From: Candidatus Fimimorpha excrementavium
GTDB taxonomy: Bacteria > Bacillota > Clostridia > Lachnospirales > Lachnospiraceae
Reading direction: 5' to 3'
NCBI GenBank assembly: GCA_018710785.1
Contig: DVJD01000034.1
Location: 1-64,000 of the forward strand
Length of the DNA stretch: 64,000 nucleotides
Shown: positions 53,700 through 62,787 of the stretch, piece after piece
How the letters are laid out: each line of letters begins with the position of its first letter
Position numbering within the stretch: the first letter of the stretch is position 1
The notes under the pieces: model-generated
Seen by the model: only the letters and a program-made list of their open reading frames with translations
What the model was told of the DNA's origin: nothing
The model's database searches: none
Program-made: the position numbers and the translations under genes

Positions 53700-55874
53700 A
53701 TGGCAGATTTTACACAGGGCAGCTTTACGCTTCCGGGAGAAGCCGGATATGAAGATCTTACGCTTCGTATGGCAAAGAAATGGGGAGCGGATGTGATCCG
53801 TGACAGTGATGGTACAAAACTTTCGGATGAAATTACAAGTGCAGGATACGGAATCTATTCCACCATCTGTATCATCCGTGCCGACAATGCATGGGCGAAG
53901 AACAATATGGATAAGCTGCAGCAGAACTTCCTTATGAGCATTCCGGTGGTGGCAGAGTCTGATACCGTAGTGATTCCTCTGATGCAGGGATATTTCAAAG
54001 AACAGTTTGTCGTAAATAAAAAGGATGACCCGAAGGAATTCTGGCAGGTGTTTGACCGTACCACAGGGGAGGAAGTTGGTCTTGATCAATGGAGTTTTGA
54101 TCCGGAAACAGAGACGGTAACCGTGACGGACGTGACTCCCTGGCATAAATATACAGTGAATTTCCTGGCTGTGCGTATCTGGGAAGAGATTTCCATGTAC
54201 AATCATATCACCAATGACTGGGGAAATAAGGAACATTTAATGGCCACAGAACCAAGATATCCGGAGACCCAGGAAAATATGATCCGCTGGTTAAAGGATT
54301 GGTGTGAAAAGAATCCGGATACCACCGTTGTTCGCTTTACTTCCATGTTTTACAACTTTGCCTGGTTCTGGGGAGATGATCTGAAAAACCGTTCTCTGTT
54401 CAGTGACTGGGGTTCTTATGCCATGACAGCCAATCCGCTGGCCCTTCGTGAATTTGAGAAGGAAAAAGGATACAAAATGACCTCTGAGGATTTTGTCAAC
54501 GGAGGAGAGTATACATCTACCCATAATGTTCCAAGCAAAAAATACCGTGAGTGGATGGATTTCATCAATCGTTTTGTAGTGGAATTCGGAAAGAAACTGA
54601 TTGATCTGGTTCACAGTTATGGAAAGAAAGCCTATGTCTTCTATGATGACAGCTGGATCGGTGTGGAACCGTACGGAAAACGATTCAAGGAATTTGGATT
54701 TGACGGAATCATTAAATGTGTATTCAACGGTTTTGAAGCACGCCTTGGCGGCGGTGTGGAAGGGGTAGAAGCCCACGAGCTTCGTTTCCATCCTTATCTG
54801 TTCCCGACAGGTCTGACAGGGGAGCCCACATTCGCACCGGGCGGAAATCCAAAACTGGATGCCAGCAAGTATTGGGTAAATGTAAGACGTGCCCTCCTGC
54901 GTAAACCGGTGGATCGTATCGGCCTGGGCGGATATCTTCACCTGGTGGAGCCATTCCCGGATTTCTGCGATTATATCGAAGAAGTGGCCAATGAATTCCG
55001 TCTGTTGAAGAGCTTCAATGCCAGTGCAGAGCCTTATACCGTGGACGGAAAAGTGGTTGTCCTGACCGCCTGGGGATCCCTGCGCTCCTGGATCTGCAGC
55101 GGCCATCTGCATGAACATCCGGAAGTGGATCTGACCAACATCCTGGAATCCCTGTCCGGTCTGCCGCTGGATGTGGCATTTATGAGTTTCGATGATGTGC
55201 TGGAGCATGGCATCCCTGCGGATACGAAGGTCATCATCAATGCCGGATGGCAGGGTTCTGCCTGGAGCGGCGGCGATTACTGGAAGAATGCGGATCTGAT
55301 CGCAAAATTGACCCAGTTCGTGGCAGAAGGCGGTGGATTCATCGGCGTCAATGAGCCAACCGCGGCGGCTGCCAACGGTACTTATTTCCAGCTGAGCCAT
55401 GTCCTGGGTGTGGACCGCGATCTGGGCTCCAAGAAATGCATCGGAAAGTATCAGTATCGTGTGGAAGAGAGCAGCTTTGTTACAGAAGACACAAAGAATA
55501 TCGGTGATTCCATGAAGGTGGTGGAAGGCGTATATGTCCTGAATAAGGATGTCAAAGTCCTGGCTGAGAAAGAGGGAACGCCTGTCATTACCATGAACAC
55601 CTTTGGAAAAGGATGCGCCATGTATCTGTCTTCCTTCCGTTTCTCTCTGGAATCCACCCGTTTCCTGATGCGTGCCATCTGTCAGGTAAGCCAGAATACA
55701 AAGGCAATGGATCTGTATATCTGTGACAACCTGAATACTGAGTGCGCATATTATCCGGCCATTGATAAATTGGTTGTGATCAACAATACGGGAGATGAGC
55801 AGAAGGCTGTGATCGAAACCGAAAAGGGTAAGGTGGAAGTGACGCTGAAGCCGTTTGCTACGCATATTCAGTAA
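53700..55874 (+). CDS. GH112 phosphorylase, probably beta-1,4-galactosyl-L-rhamnose phosphorylase
   Basis: A 724-residue GH112 enzyme. This family phosphorolyses galactosyl-beta-1,3-HexNAc or galactosyl-beta-1,4-L-rhamnose. A TIM barrel carries TSMFYNFAWFWGDD and YVFYDDSWIGVEPYG; a beta/alpha domain with INAGWQGSAWSGGDYW follows, then a C-terminal beta domain. It is intracellular, with no signal peptide. Two GH105 hydrolases flank it, which points to rhamnogalacturonan and hence to the galactosyl-rhamnose specificity known for Clostridium phytofermentans. Lacto-N-biose phosphorylase is the alternative. AGGAGG ribosome site. Confidence 0.85.
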   Translation: MADFTQGSFTLPGEAGYEDLTLRMAKKWGADVIRDSDGTKLSDEITSAGYGIYSTICIIRADNAWAKNNMDKLQQNFLMSIPVVAESDTVVIPLMQGYFKEQFVVNKKDDPKEFWQVFDRTTGEEVGLDQWSFDPETETVTVTDVTPWHKYTVNFLAVRIWEEISMYNHITNDWGNKEHLMATEPRYPETQENMIRWLKDWCEKNPDTTVVRFTSMFYNFAWFWGDDLKNRSLFSDWGSYAMTANPLALREFEKEKGYKMTSEDFVNGGEYTSTHNVPSKKYREWMDFINRFVVEFGKKLIDLVHSYGKKAYVFYDDSWIGVEPYGKRFKEFGFDGIIKCVFNGFEARLGGGVEGVEAHELRFHPYLFPTGLTGEPTFAPGGNPKLDASKYWVNVRRALLRKPVDRIGLGGYLHLVEPFPDFCDYIEEVANEFRLLKSFNASAEPYTVDGKVVVLTAWGSLRSWICSGHLHEHPEVDLTNILESLSGLPLDVAFMSFDDVLEHGIPADTKVIINAGWQGSAWSGGDYWKNADLIAKLTQFVAEGGGFIGVNEPTAAAANGTYFQLSHVLGVDRDLGSKKCIGKYQYRVEESSFVTEDTKNIGDSMKVVEGVYVLNKDVKVLAEKEGTPVITMNTFGKGCAMYLSSFRFSLESTRFLMRAICQVSQNTKAMDLYICDNLNTECAYYPAIDKLVVINNTGDEQKAVIETEKGKVEVTLKPFATHIQ

Positions 55875-55947
55875 TTGGCAGGATTCCAGGTTTCGACCCA
55901 GACGACGTTTTGTAATTATCTATTATTGATTAAGGAAAGGTGCAATT

Positions 55948-56973
55948 ATGTTGAAAATTAATTATGATAAGGATCATGTACTGGACGTGATCGACAGTGT
56001 GGTAAAGAAAACGATGACCATGGATCTGATATGGGACTGGCCATGCGGGGTGGCGTATTATGGGATCACCAGAGCTTATGAGGCCACTGGGAAACAGGAA
56101 TACATTGACGCACTGATTGAGCGTGTGGATGAATATATTGAACTGGGACTGCCGGACTGGAATGTCAATACCTGCGCCATGGGACATACGCTGATTACTC
56201 TCTATGAAGTGACAGGAGATCAGAAGTATTGGGATATTGTCATGAGCAAGGTGGATTATCTGAGAAACCGTGCCCTTCGTTTCGGCGATCATGTGCTGCA
56301 GCATACCGTATCTTCCAAGAATGATTTTCCGGAACAGTGCTGGGCAGATACCTTATTTATGGCAGCGTATTTCCTGCTGCGGGTGGGCGCAAAGCTGAAG
56401 GATCAGGATATCATCAATGACGCTTTGAATCAGTATTACTGGCATATCCAGTATCTGCAGGATAAGAAGACCAGCCTGTGGTATCATGGATACAACAATA
56501 TCAATAAAGATCATATGTCCGGTTTTTATTGGGGAAGAGCAAATGCGTGGGCTGCGTATACCATGTCCCGTGTAGGAAAAACAATTGAGGCTCCATACCT
56601 GTATCCCCAGTATATGGATGTGGATTGTTCTCTGCGCGATCAGTTGTCTGCCTTGAAGCTGATTCAGGGAGAGGACGGATTATGGCATACAATTTTGGAT
56701 GATCCGGAATCCTACGGAGAAGTATCCGCGACGGCAGGAATCGCCGCTGCCATGATTACAAACGGAAATCCGCTTCACACAAAATATATTCAGAAAGCGC
56801 TGGACGGCGTTTTGGACAATATCTCAGACGACGGCAGAGTTTTGAATGTGTCAGGCGGAACAGCAGTTATGAAAGACCGTGAAGGCTACCGCAATGTGCC
56901 GAAGGCATGGATCCAGGGATGGGGACAGGGCCTTGCGCTTGCCATGCTCGCAGCTCTGATCCGTACATGCTAG
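55948..56973 (+). CDS. GH105 unsaturated rhamnogalacturonyl hydrolase, second copy
   Basis: A 341-residue GH105 enzyme. Key blocks: WDWPCGVAYYGITRAYEATG, the CWADTLFMAAYFLLRVG region with the catalytic Asp, SGFYWGRANAWAAYTMSRV, and VSATAGIAAAMITNG. It is clearly distinct in sequence from the copy at 52295. It lies 73 bases after the GH112 gene, probably in the same transcript. No signal peptide, so it acts on imported oligosaccharides. Confidence 0.88.
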   Translation: MLKINYDKDHVLDVIDSVVKKTMTMDLIWDWPCGVAYYGITRAYEATGKQEYIDALIERVDEYIELGLPDWNVNTCAMGHTLITLYEVTGDQKYWDIVMSKVDYLRNRALRFGDHVLQHTVSSKNDFPEQCWADTLFMAAYFLLRVGAKLKDQDIINDALNQYYWHIQYLQDKKTSLWYHGYNNINKDHMSGFYWGRANAWAAYTMSRVGKTIEAPYLYPQYMDVDCSLRDQLSALKLIQGEDGLWHTILDDPESYGEVSATAGIAAAMITNGNPLHTKYIQKALDGVLDNISDDGRVLNVSGGTAVMKDREGYRNVPKAWIQGWGQGLALAMLAALIRTC

Positions 56974-57004
56974 TCACTGCTTTTTCAGGAAAGATGCGAT
57001 ACTT

Positions 57005-58012
57005 ATGAAGACATATCAAAATCCATTCCTGACAGAACGCGCAGACCCTTTCATCGGCAAAGGGTCTGTGTCTGTTATGGGAACAGAAAAAATATATTAT
57101 TTTTTTACCTCTTCTTATCCGGCGGTGGGAGATGCCGAACATGGATATGACCGAATCATTCTGCGGAGGGCAGAAACCGTGGAGGGACTTCGAAACGCCG
57201 AAGAAGTGACGATCTGGGAGGCTCACAAAGAAGGAGAGTTTTGCCAGCATATCTGGGCGCCGGAAATCCATAAAATCGGGGAAATCTGGTATATTCTTTT
57301 CACTGCTGCTCCAAAACATGACCGCTGGCATATTCGTCCCTGTATGCTGCGCTGTATGGATGAGTCAAATATAATGAAAAAAGAAGGATGGGAAGAACTT
57401 GGGCATGTGAAAGCCCTGGAAGAAGATACGTTTTCCTTCCGGGAATTTTCCCTGGACATGACCTATTTTGAACATCAAGGCAGACATTATCTGGTTTGGG
57501 CCCAAAAGGGAGAATTATCCAGCATCTATATGGCAGAAATTCACCCGAAGACGCCCTGGAAACTGGCGAGTCTTCCCATTTTACTTACGAAACCGGAATA
57601 CCCATGGGAGCTGGTCAATGAAAAGGTCAATGAGGGACCATTTTTCTGGAAAGCCAATGGACGGGTCTATCTATTCTTCTCCGCATCGGGAACTGGTTCT
57701 GAGTACTGTGTCGGATGTCTTTATGCCGGAGAAAATGCTGATCTGATGAATCCTTCCTCATGGACCAAGCTGGATCATCCCATTTTGTCAACCGGACATG
57801 TCCCGGCAGAGTATGGACCCGGACACAACTGCGTGGTGGAAGACGAGGAGGGGACCCTTTTGTTTGTCTATCACGCCCGGCCTGCGGAACATGAAAAGGG
57901 GACTTGCGGCTACAGCCAATGCCACCCTCTTTATGATCCCTGCCGTCATGCACGAATCCGTAAATTAACATGGACAGAAGAAGGAATCCCTGAAATTTGC
58001 ACAGCAGAATAA
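57005..58012 (+). CDS. GH43-like glycosidase
   Basis: A 335-residue five-bladed beta-propeller glycosidase of GH43 type. The three catalytic acids are apparent: Asp in ERADPFI near residue 13, Asp in FSLDMTYFEHQG near the middle, and Glu in KVNEGPFFWK. APEIHKIGEIWYI is also typical. No signal peptide. Likely removes arabinosyl or galactosyl side groups from pectin oligosaccharides; the exact linkage cannot be read. It is the last gene of the pectin-use operon, 31 bases after GH105. Confidence 0.82.
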   Translation: MKTYQNPFLTERADPFIGKGSVSVMGTEKIYYFFTSSYPAVGDAEHGYDRIILRRAETVEGLRNAEEVTIWEAHKEGEFCQHIWAPEIHKIGEIWYILFTAAPKHDRWHIRPCMLRCMDESNIMKKEGWEELGHVKALEEDTFSFREFSLDMTYFEHQGRHYLVWAQKGELSSIYMAEIHPKTPWKLASLPILLTKPEYPWELVNEKVNEGPFFWKANGRVYLFFSASGTGSEYCVGCLYAGENADLMNPSSWTKLDHPILSTGHVPAEYGPGHNCVVEDEEGTLLFVYHARPAEHEKGTCGYSQCHPLYDPCRHARIRKLTWTEEGIPEICTAE

Positions 58013-58016
58013 AACA

Positions 58017-58062
58017 GCCTCCGGACGACAGTTAAAAAACACTGTCGTTCGGAGGCCTTTCC
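58017..58062. terminator. Bidirectional terminator between the GH43 and tyrA genes
   Basis: A 16-bp stem (58017-58032 with 58041-58056) with one wobble pair and flanking A and T runs, between convergent genes. Confidence 0.8.
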
Positions 58063-58083
58063 TTTCAATATCCCCATCTCTGC

Positions 58084-59178
58084 CTACGATCGCTGATACA
58101 CCTGATAATGACAGGCGGACAGGATCTCTGCGGCTTCTTGACATGCTTCCTCTTCGTAGAATTCGATTTTCAGTACACCCTCTTCAAATTCCCGGTTATG
58201 AATAATACCGATATTTTTGATACTGAGCTGATGGACGGAGAGGGTAGTGGCGATGGTGGCGATGGCGCCGGCCTGATCCACGATATCACAATAAATCGAG
58301 TATTCCTTCGGAAGCGGCCCGCTGGAGCGATCCTGTATGGAATTTCGGTATTCCCCAGATTCCTCAAAGAGACGGCGGATGGCAGACGCATTGGCATGCT
58401 CAATATCATTCAGGATATGATTGAGGGAGGCAATGTATTTTTTTAAGATATCCGCCAGATTGGAGCGGTTTTCCATACAGATCTGTTCCCACATGACAGG
58501 AGAAGACGAGGCAATGCGGGTGATGTCCTTAAATCCGCCTGCTGCCACCTGTTTCATCGTTTCTTCCTTTGTATCCGAATCCCTTACCAGATTGACAAGG
58601 GCAGAGGCGATGATATGGGGAAGGTGGCTGGTAGCAGCCACAATCTGATCATGCAGTTTATCATTTAAAATCAGGGGAATGGCTCCCATGTCCGTCACAA
58701 GATTTTGGAAAGTCTGGACATCCTCCGGTCTGCTTTTGGCCGTGGGCGTGATGACATAGTAGGCATTTTCCAGAAGGATATCACTGGAAGCTGCATAACC
58801 GGTCCGTTCGGAACCTGCCATGGGATGGCCGCCGATGAAGCAGTCTTCCATGGACAGGCGGATCACCGCTTGATGGATATTTCCCTTGGTACTGCCCACA
58901 TCCGTTATGATACATCCTTCTTTTATCAATGGCTTCAGCTTTTCCAGATAATCTGCATTGAACGAAACCGGAGTGCATAAAAAGACATAATCACAGGAGG
59001 AAAAGGATGCATCCACCTGATCCCAGATCTCGTCAATGGTGTGATCCTCCAGCGCCTGTTCCAGGGAACTTCTGGTTCTGGAATAGGCGGCCAGCTTATA
59101 ATCCGGGTGAGCCTTTCGAATGGATTTTGCGATGGATCCGCCGATGAGGCCAAATCCGATAAAACCAATGGTTTTCAT
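58084..59178 (-). CDS. tyrA: Prephenate dehydrogenase with ACT domain
   Basis: A 364-residue enzyme oxidising prephenate to 4-hydroxyphenylpyruvate in tyrosine synthesis. The NAD-binding motif GFGLIGGSIAKSI is at the N-terminus, and GGHPMAGSERTGY contains the catalytic His. The last 75 residues form an ACT domain (DQAGAIATIATTLSVHQLSI), which usually gives tyrosine feedback. Start 59178 follows AGGAAGGAG, though 11 bases away; the frame extends to 59244. It is 17 bases downstream of DAHP synthase. Confidence 0.94.
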   Translation of the reverse strand: MKTIGFIGFGLIGGSIAKSIRKAHPDYKLAAYSRTRSSLEQALEDHTIDEIWDQVDASFSSCDYVFLCTPVSFNADYLEKLKPLIKEGCIITDVGSTKGNIHQAVIRLSMEDCFIGGHPMAGSERTGYAASSDILLENAYYVITPTAKSRPEDVQTFQNLVTDMGAIPLILNDKLHDQIVAATSHLPHIIASALVNLVRDSDTKEETMKQVAAGGFKDITRIASSSPVMWEQICMENRSNLADILKKYIASLNHILNDIEHANASAIRRLFEESGEYRNSIQDRSSGPLPKEYSIYCDIVDQAGAIATIATTLSVHQLSIKNIGIIHNREFEEGVLKIEFYEEEACQEAAEILSACHYQVYQRS

Positions 59179-59195
59179 GAGATATCTGCTCCTTC

Positions 59196-60209
59196 CTAAA
59201 ACGTTCTTCCTGCCAGAGCGGCATAGGGCCGCAGCTCGGTACAAAGTTCCTGGAACTGATCAAAGGTCAGAGACTGGGGACCGTCGGAAAGCGCACGTTC
59301 CGGGCATGGATGGGTTTCAATCATAAGTCCGTCTGCTCCGGCAGCAACAGCCGCTTTGGCCAGAGGCGCCACATAGGCCCTTACACCGGTGGCATGGCTG
59401 GGATCTACGATAATCGGCAGATGGGATTTTGCGCGGATGACCGGCACGGCGCTCAAATCCAGCGTATTGCGAGTGGCCGTCTCATAGGTGCGGATTCCCC
59501 TTTCACAGAGAACCACATTATAATTGCCCTCCGCGATGATATACTCTGCGGCATTCAGCCATTCGTCAATGGTGGAAGAAAGCCCCCGCTTCAGCAGAAC
59601 AGGCAGACCAGTTTTTCCCGCTTCCTTTAACAATTCAAAATTCTGCATATTGCGGGCGCCGATCTGCAGCATATCCACATATTTGACGGCTGCTTCAATG
59701 GCTTTGGCGCTGGTCACCTCGCAGACCACTGCCATACCGGTTTCTTCTCTGGCTGTTTTCATATAGCGAAGTCCTTCTTCTTCCAATCCCTGGAAGGAAT
59801 AGGGGGAAGTGCGGGGCTTATAGGCGCCGCCGCGCAGAATATTGGCTCCTGCGGCCTTGACCGCTCTGGCTGTGGCCAGCAATTGTTCTTCGCTTTCAAT
59901 GGCGCATGGGCCGGACATGATGGTCAAATTGTTGGGCCCGATCTCTGTGGCGCCCACTGATACGATGGTCGGTTCCGGATGAAATTTTCTATTCGCCAGT
60001 TTATAGGACTCCGTGACAGGGATAATCTTATCCACTCCGCTGGCGATCTCCAGATTGGAAGCGCTCAAGCGGCTTTTATCACCTACTACACCGATTATGG
60101 TAACTTCTGACCCTTCTGACAGATGGGCCGTCAGTCCCTTTTCTTCAATCATATGTACAATATGTTCCACATCCCGTTTATCCGCCTGCGGCTTCATAAC
60201 AATAATCAT
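59196..60209 (-). CDS. aroF: 3-deoxy-7-phosphoheptulonate (DAHP) synthase, AroF/AroH-like type I-beta
   Basis: A 337-residue enzyme joining phosphoenolpyruvate and erythrose-4-phosphate, the first shikimate step. The N-terminal 70 residues are a ferredoxin-like regulatory domain ([20 protein letters not shown]); the catalytic barrel has [29 protein letters not shown], and IVDPSHATG. This type is often feedback-controlled through the N-terminal domain. GGAGG precedes ATG 60209. Forms an operon with tyrA. Confidence 0.95.
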   Translation of the reverse strand: MIIVMKPQADKRDVEHIVHMIEEKGLTAHLSEGSEVTIIGVVGDKSRLSASNLEIASGVDKIIPVTESYKLANRKFHPEPTIVSVGATEIGPNNLTIMSGPCAIESEEQLLATARAVKAAGANILRGGAYKPRTSPYSFQGLEEEGLRYMKTAREETGMAVVCEVTSAKAIEAAVKYVDMLQIGARNMQNFELLKEAGKTGLPVLLKRGLSSTIDEWLNAAEYIIAEGNYNVVLCERGIRTYETATRNTLDLSAVPVIRAKSHLPIIVDPSHATGVRAYVAPLAKAAVAAGADGLMIETHPCPERALSDGPQSLTFDQFQELCTELRPYAALAGRTF

Positions 60210-60261
60210 AAATCCAATTCCTCCATTTTTATGCAATCCTATTGCTGATTAGCTGTGTTTC

Positions 60262-60290
60262 ATTGTAGTACGGATTGTCAGGTTTGTCAA
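60262..60290 (-). promoter_or_regulatory. Promoter of aroF-tyrA
   Basis: On the minus strand, consensus TTGACA (60285-60290), 17 bp, TACAAT (60262-60267). Confidence 0.8.
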
Positions 60291-60474
60291 CGCTTTTTTG
60301 CTTTAAAGCGTAACGGTTTAAAGCGAGTAAAGGGCCTTTCTGTTATGCAAAAGGCATAAAAAGTTTGGTCAGCATCTTAACCATACATTTTTAATAAAAA
60401 ACAGACGAAACTACGCAACATTATGAAAATATTCGAAATAAAGCAAGAAAAAATTGATGAATTGCATATTTATA

Positions 60475-60503
60475 TTGCAAGTTTGATAAGAATTTAGTAT
60501 AAT
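60475..60503 (+). promoter_or_regulatory. Promoter of the EF-G-like gene
   Basis: TTGCAA (60475-60480), 17 bp, TATAAT (60498-60503), about 59 bases before the start codon. Confidence 0.7.
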
Positions 60504-60561
60504 ATCAATATGCAGGTTCCGCTGTTTGGGAACAATAGACATAGCATTGGAGGTAGGCAAA

Positions 60562-62643
60562 ATGAACATTTATGAAACAAGGCAGATTCGTAATGTAGTT
60601 GTATTGGGGCACGGCGGCTGTGGAAAAACTACGATGGTCGAAGCCATGGCATATGTGACCGGCGTTACCAACCGCATGGGAAAAGTTTCGGATGGAAATA
60701 CAATCAGTGATTTCGATAAAGAAGAAACCAAGCGGCTGTTTTCCATCGGCACCTCTGTCGTTCCGATTGAATGGGAAGGGATTAAAATCAATTTATTGGA
60801 CACCCCAGGATACTTTGATTTCGTCGGTGAAGTGGAAGAGGCGCTGAGCGCTGCCGATGCAGCCATCATTGTGATAAACGGAAAATCAGGCATCGAAGTG
60901 GGCACCCAGAAAGCATGGGATTTCTGTGAAAAATATGATCTTCCCAGAATGTTTTTCGTGACGAATATGGATGACGACCATGCATCCTTCCGTGAAGTAG
61001 TCGTGAAATTAAGTGAAATGTACGGAAGAAGAATTGCTCCGTTCCACATCCCGATTCGTGAAAATGAAAAGTTTGTCGGATTTGTAAACGTTGTAAAGAT
61101 GAAAGGACGCCGTTTCATCGGCAATACAAGTGATTACGAAGAATGCGAGATCCCGGATTATTCCGAAAAATATCTGACCATCAGCCGTGAATCTCTGATC
61201 GAAGCCGTGGCAGAGACAAGCGAAGAATATATGGAGCGTTATTTTGCCGGTGAGGAATTTACATACGAAGAGGTTTCCAGCGCACTGAGGGAGCACGTAT
61301 TGGATGGACAGATCGTCCCGGTTCTGATGGGATCCGGTCTCTATGCACAGGGACCTAAGATGCTGCTGATGGCCATTGAAAAATATTTCCCATCCCCTGA
61401 CATGTGTTCCATTTATGGAAATGATACATCCAATGGAGAGATGGTTATGCTGAATTATGACTGCACCAAGCATGTCTCCGCAAAAGTATTTAAGACCATT
61501 GTGGACCCGTTTATCGGAAAGTATTCTTTGATAAAAGTGGTGACAGGCGTTCTGAAAGCCGGTGACACCATCTATAATATCAACAAAGATTCCGAAGATA
61601 AGGCCTCCAAGCTATACGTTCTTCGCGGAAAGGAGCCGATTGAAGTTTCCGAACTCCATGCCGGCGATATCGGCGCTTTGACAAAGATTGATAAACTGTC
61701 CACCGGCGATACCATCGCTCCAAAGGGCGCGACCGTTATTTACAATCCTCCGGAGATTTCCACTCCATATACGTATAAGAGTTATAAAGGAAAGAATAAG
61801 GGAGATGACGATAAGATCGCAGGCGCTTTGGCAAAGATCATGGAAGAAGATTTGACGTTAAAGACTGTGAATGACTCGGAAAACCGTCAGACACTTCTGT
61901 ATGGCATTGGTGACCAGCAGCTGGATATCGTGGTGAGCAAACTGCTGAACCGCTACAAGGTGGAGATCGAACTGAGCAAGCCCAAATTTGCATTCCGTGA
62001 AACCATCCGGAAGAAAGTAAAAGTACAGGGAAAGCACAAGAAACAGTCCGGCGGCCATGGCCAGTATGGAGATGTATGGATGGAATTTGAGCCATCCGGC
62101 GATCTGGAAACCCCTTATGTTTTTGAAGAGAAAGTGGTCGGCGGTGCGGTTCCAAAGAACTATTTCCCGGCAGTGGAAAAAGGACTTCAGGAATCGGTTC
62201 AGAAGGGACCGCTTGCCGGATATCCGGTGGTGGGAATCAAAGCGACTCTGGTGGATGGTTCTTATCATCCCGTTGATTCCTCTGAAATGGCATTTAAGAT
62301 GGCTACAATCCTGGCATTTAAGAAGGGCTTTATGGAGGCTTCTCCAATTCTTCTGGAGCCGATTGCTACTCTTAAGGTTACTGTGCCGAACCAGTATGCC
62401 GGTGATATCATGGGTGATCTGAATAAGCGCCGCGGCCGTGTCCTTGGCATGGATCATATTCCGGGCGGAAAGCAGACGATCACAGCCGATGTGCCCATGT
62501 CAGAGCTGTATGGATATTCCACGGATCTTCGCTCCATGACAGGCGGAAGCGGAGAATTTGAATATGAATTTGCCCGCTATGAACAAGCTCCAATGGATAT
62601 TCAGAATAAAGAAGTGGCAGCGAGAGCAGAGGCTGAAAATTAA
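60562..62643 (+). CDS. EF-G-like translational GTPase (non-canonical paralogue)
   Basis: A 693-residue protein with the full five-domain EF-G layout. GTPase motifs: G1 GHGGCGKTT (residues 16-24) and G3 LLDTPGYFDF. The G4 block, NKMD in canonical EF-G, reads TNMD here. Domain IV has GGHGQYGDVWMEFEP, and domain V GDIMGDLNKRRGRVLGMD. It stands alone, not in a str operon with rpsL, rpsG and tuf. It is therefore probably a paralogue (EF-G2/FusB-like in older naming) of uncertain role, possibly recycling or ribosome rescue. GGAGG ribosome site; the 12-codon-longer start at 60526 is rejected. Confidence 0.88.
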   Translation: MNIYETRQIRNVVVLGHGGCGKTTMVEAMAYVTGVTNRMGKVSDGNTISDFDKEETKRLFSIGTSVVPIEWEGIKINLLDTPGYFDFVGEVEEALSAADAAIIVINGKSGIEVGTQKAWDFCEKYDLPRMFFVTNMDDDHASFREVVVKLSEMYGRRIAPFHIPIRENEKFVGFVNVVKMKGRRFIGNTSDYEECEIPDYSEKYLTISRESLIEAVAETSEEYMERYFAGEEFTYEEVSSALREHVLDGQIVPVLMGSGLYAQGPKMLLMAIEKYFPSPDMCSIYGNDTSNGEMVMLNYDCTKHVSAKVFKTIVDPFIGKYSLIKVVTGVLKAGDTIYNINKDSEDKASKLYVLRGKEPIEVSELHAGDIGALTKIDKLSTGDTIAPKGATVIYNPPEISTPYTYKSYKGKNKGDDDKIAGALAKIMEEDLTLKTVNDSENRQTLLYGIGDQQLDIVVSKLLNRYKVEIELSKPKFAFRETIRKKVKVQGKHKKQSGGHGQYGDVWMEFEPSGDLETPYVFEEKVVGGAVPKNYFPAVEKGLQESVQKGPLAGYPVVGIKATLVDGSYHPVDSSEMAFKMATILAFKKGFMEASPILLEPIATLKVTVPNQYAGDIMGDLNKRRGRVLGMDHIPGGKQTITADVPMSELYGYSTDLRSMTGGSGEFEYEFARYEQAPMDIQNKEVAARAEAEN

Positions 62644-62683
62644 TTTGGCCCTGGATTTGCGGATATCCAAATAGCAGCAAAGA

Positions 62684-62738
62684 AAATGCCTGAACCATCT
62701 TATCTCATGTGCAACAAGATGGTTCAGGCATTTCTTTA
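62684..62738 (+). terminator. Terminator of the EF-G-like gene
   Basis: A perfect 18-bp stem (62684-62701 with 62716-62733) followed by a short T-rich tract; leuA reads towards it from the other side. Confidence 0.8.
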
Positions 62739-62787
62739 CCTGTTCAAAGATAAAAAAGAGAAAAAACAGAGGGCAAACATCGTTTCC

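Larger units (their letters stand above)
60210..60561. other. Intergenic region between aroF and the EF-G-like gene
   Basis: A 352-base AT-rich gap between divergent genes. It holds promoters in both directions (60262-60290 minus and 60475-60503 plus). I looked for a T-box or other aromatic amino acid leader ahead of aroF and saw none; its leader is only about 50 bases. No gene is seen. Confidence 0.6.

Noticed and set aside
60210-60261. T-box or tyrosine leader ahead of aroF
   Set aside because: The leader is only about 50 bases, too short for a T-box, and no T-box sequence was seen.
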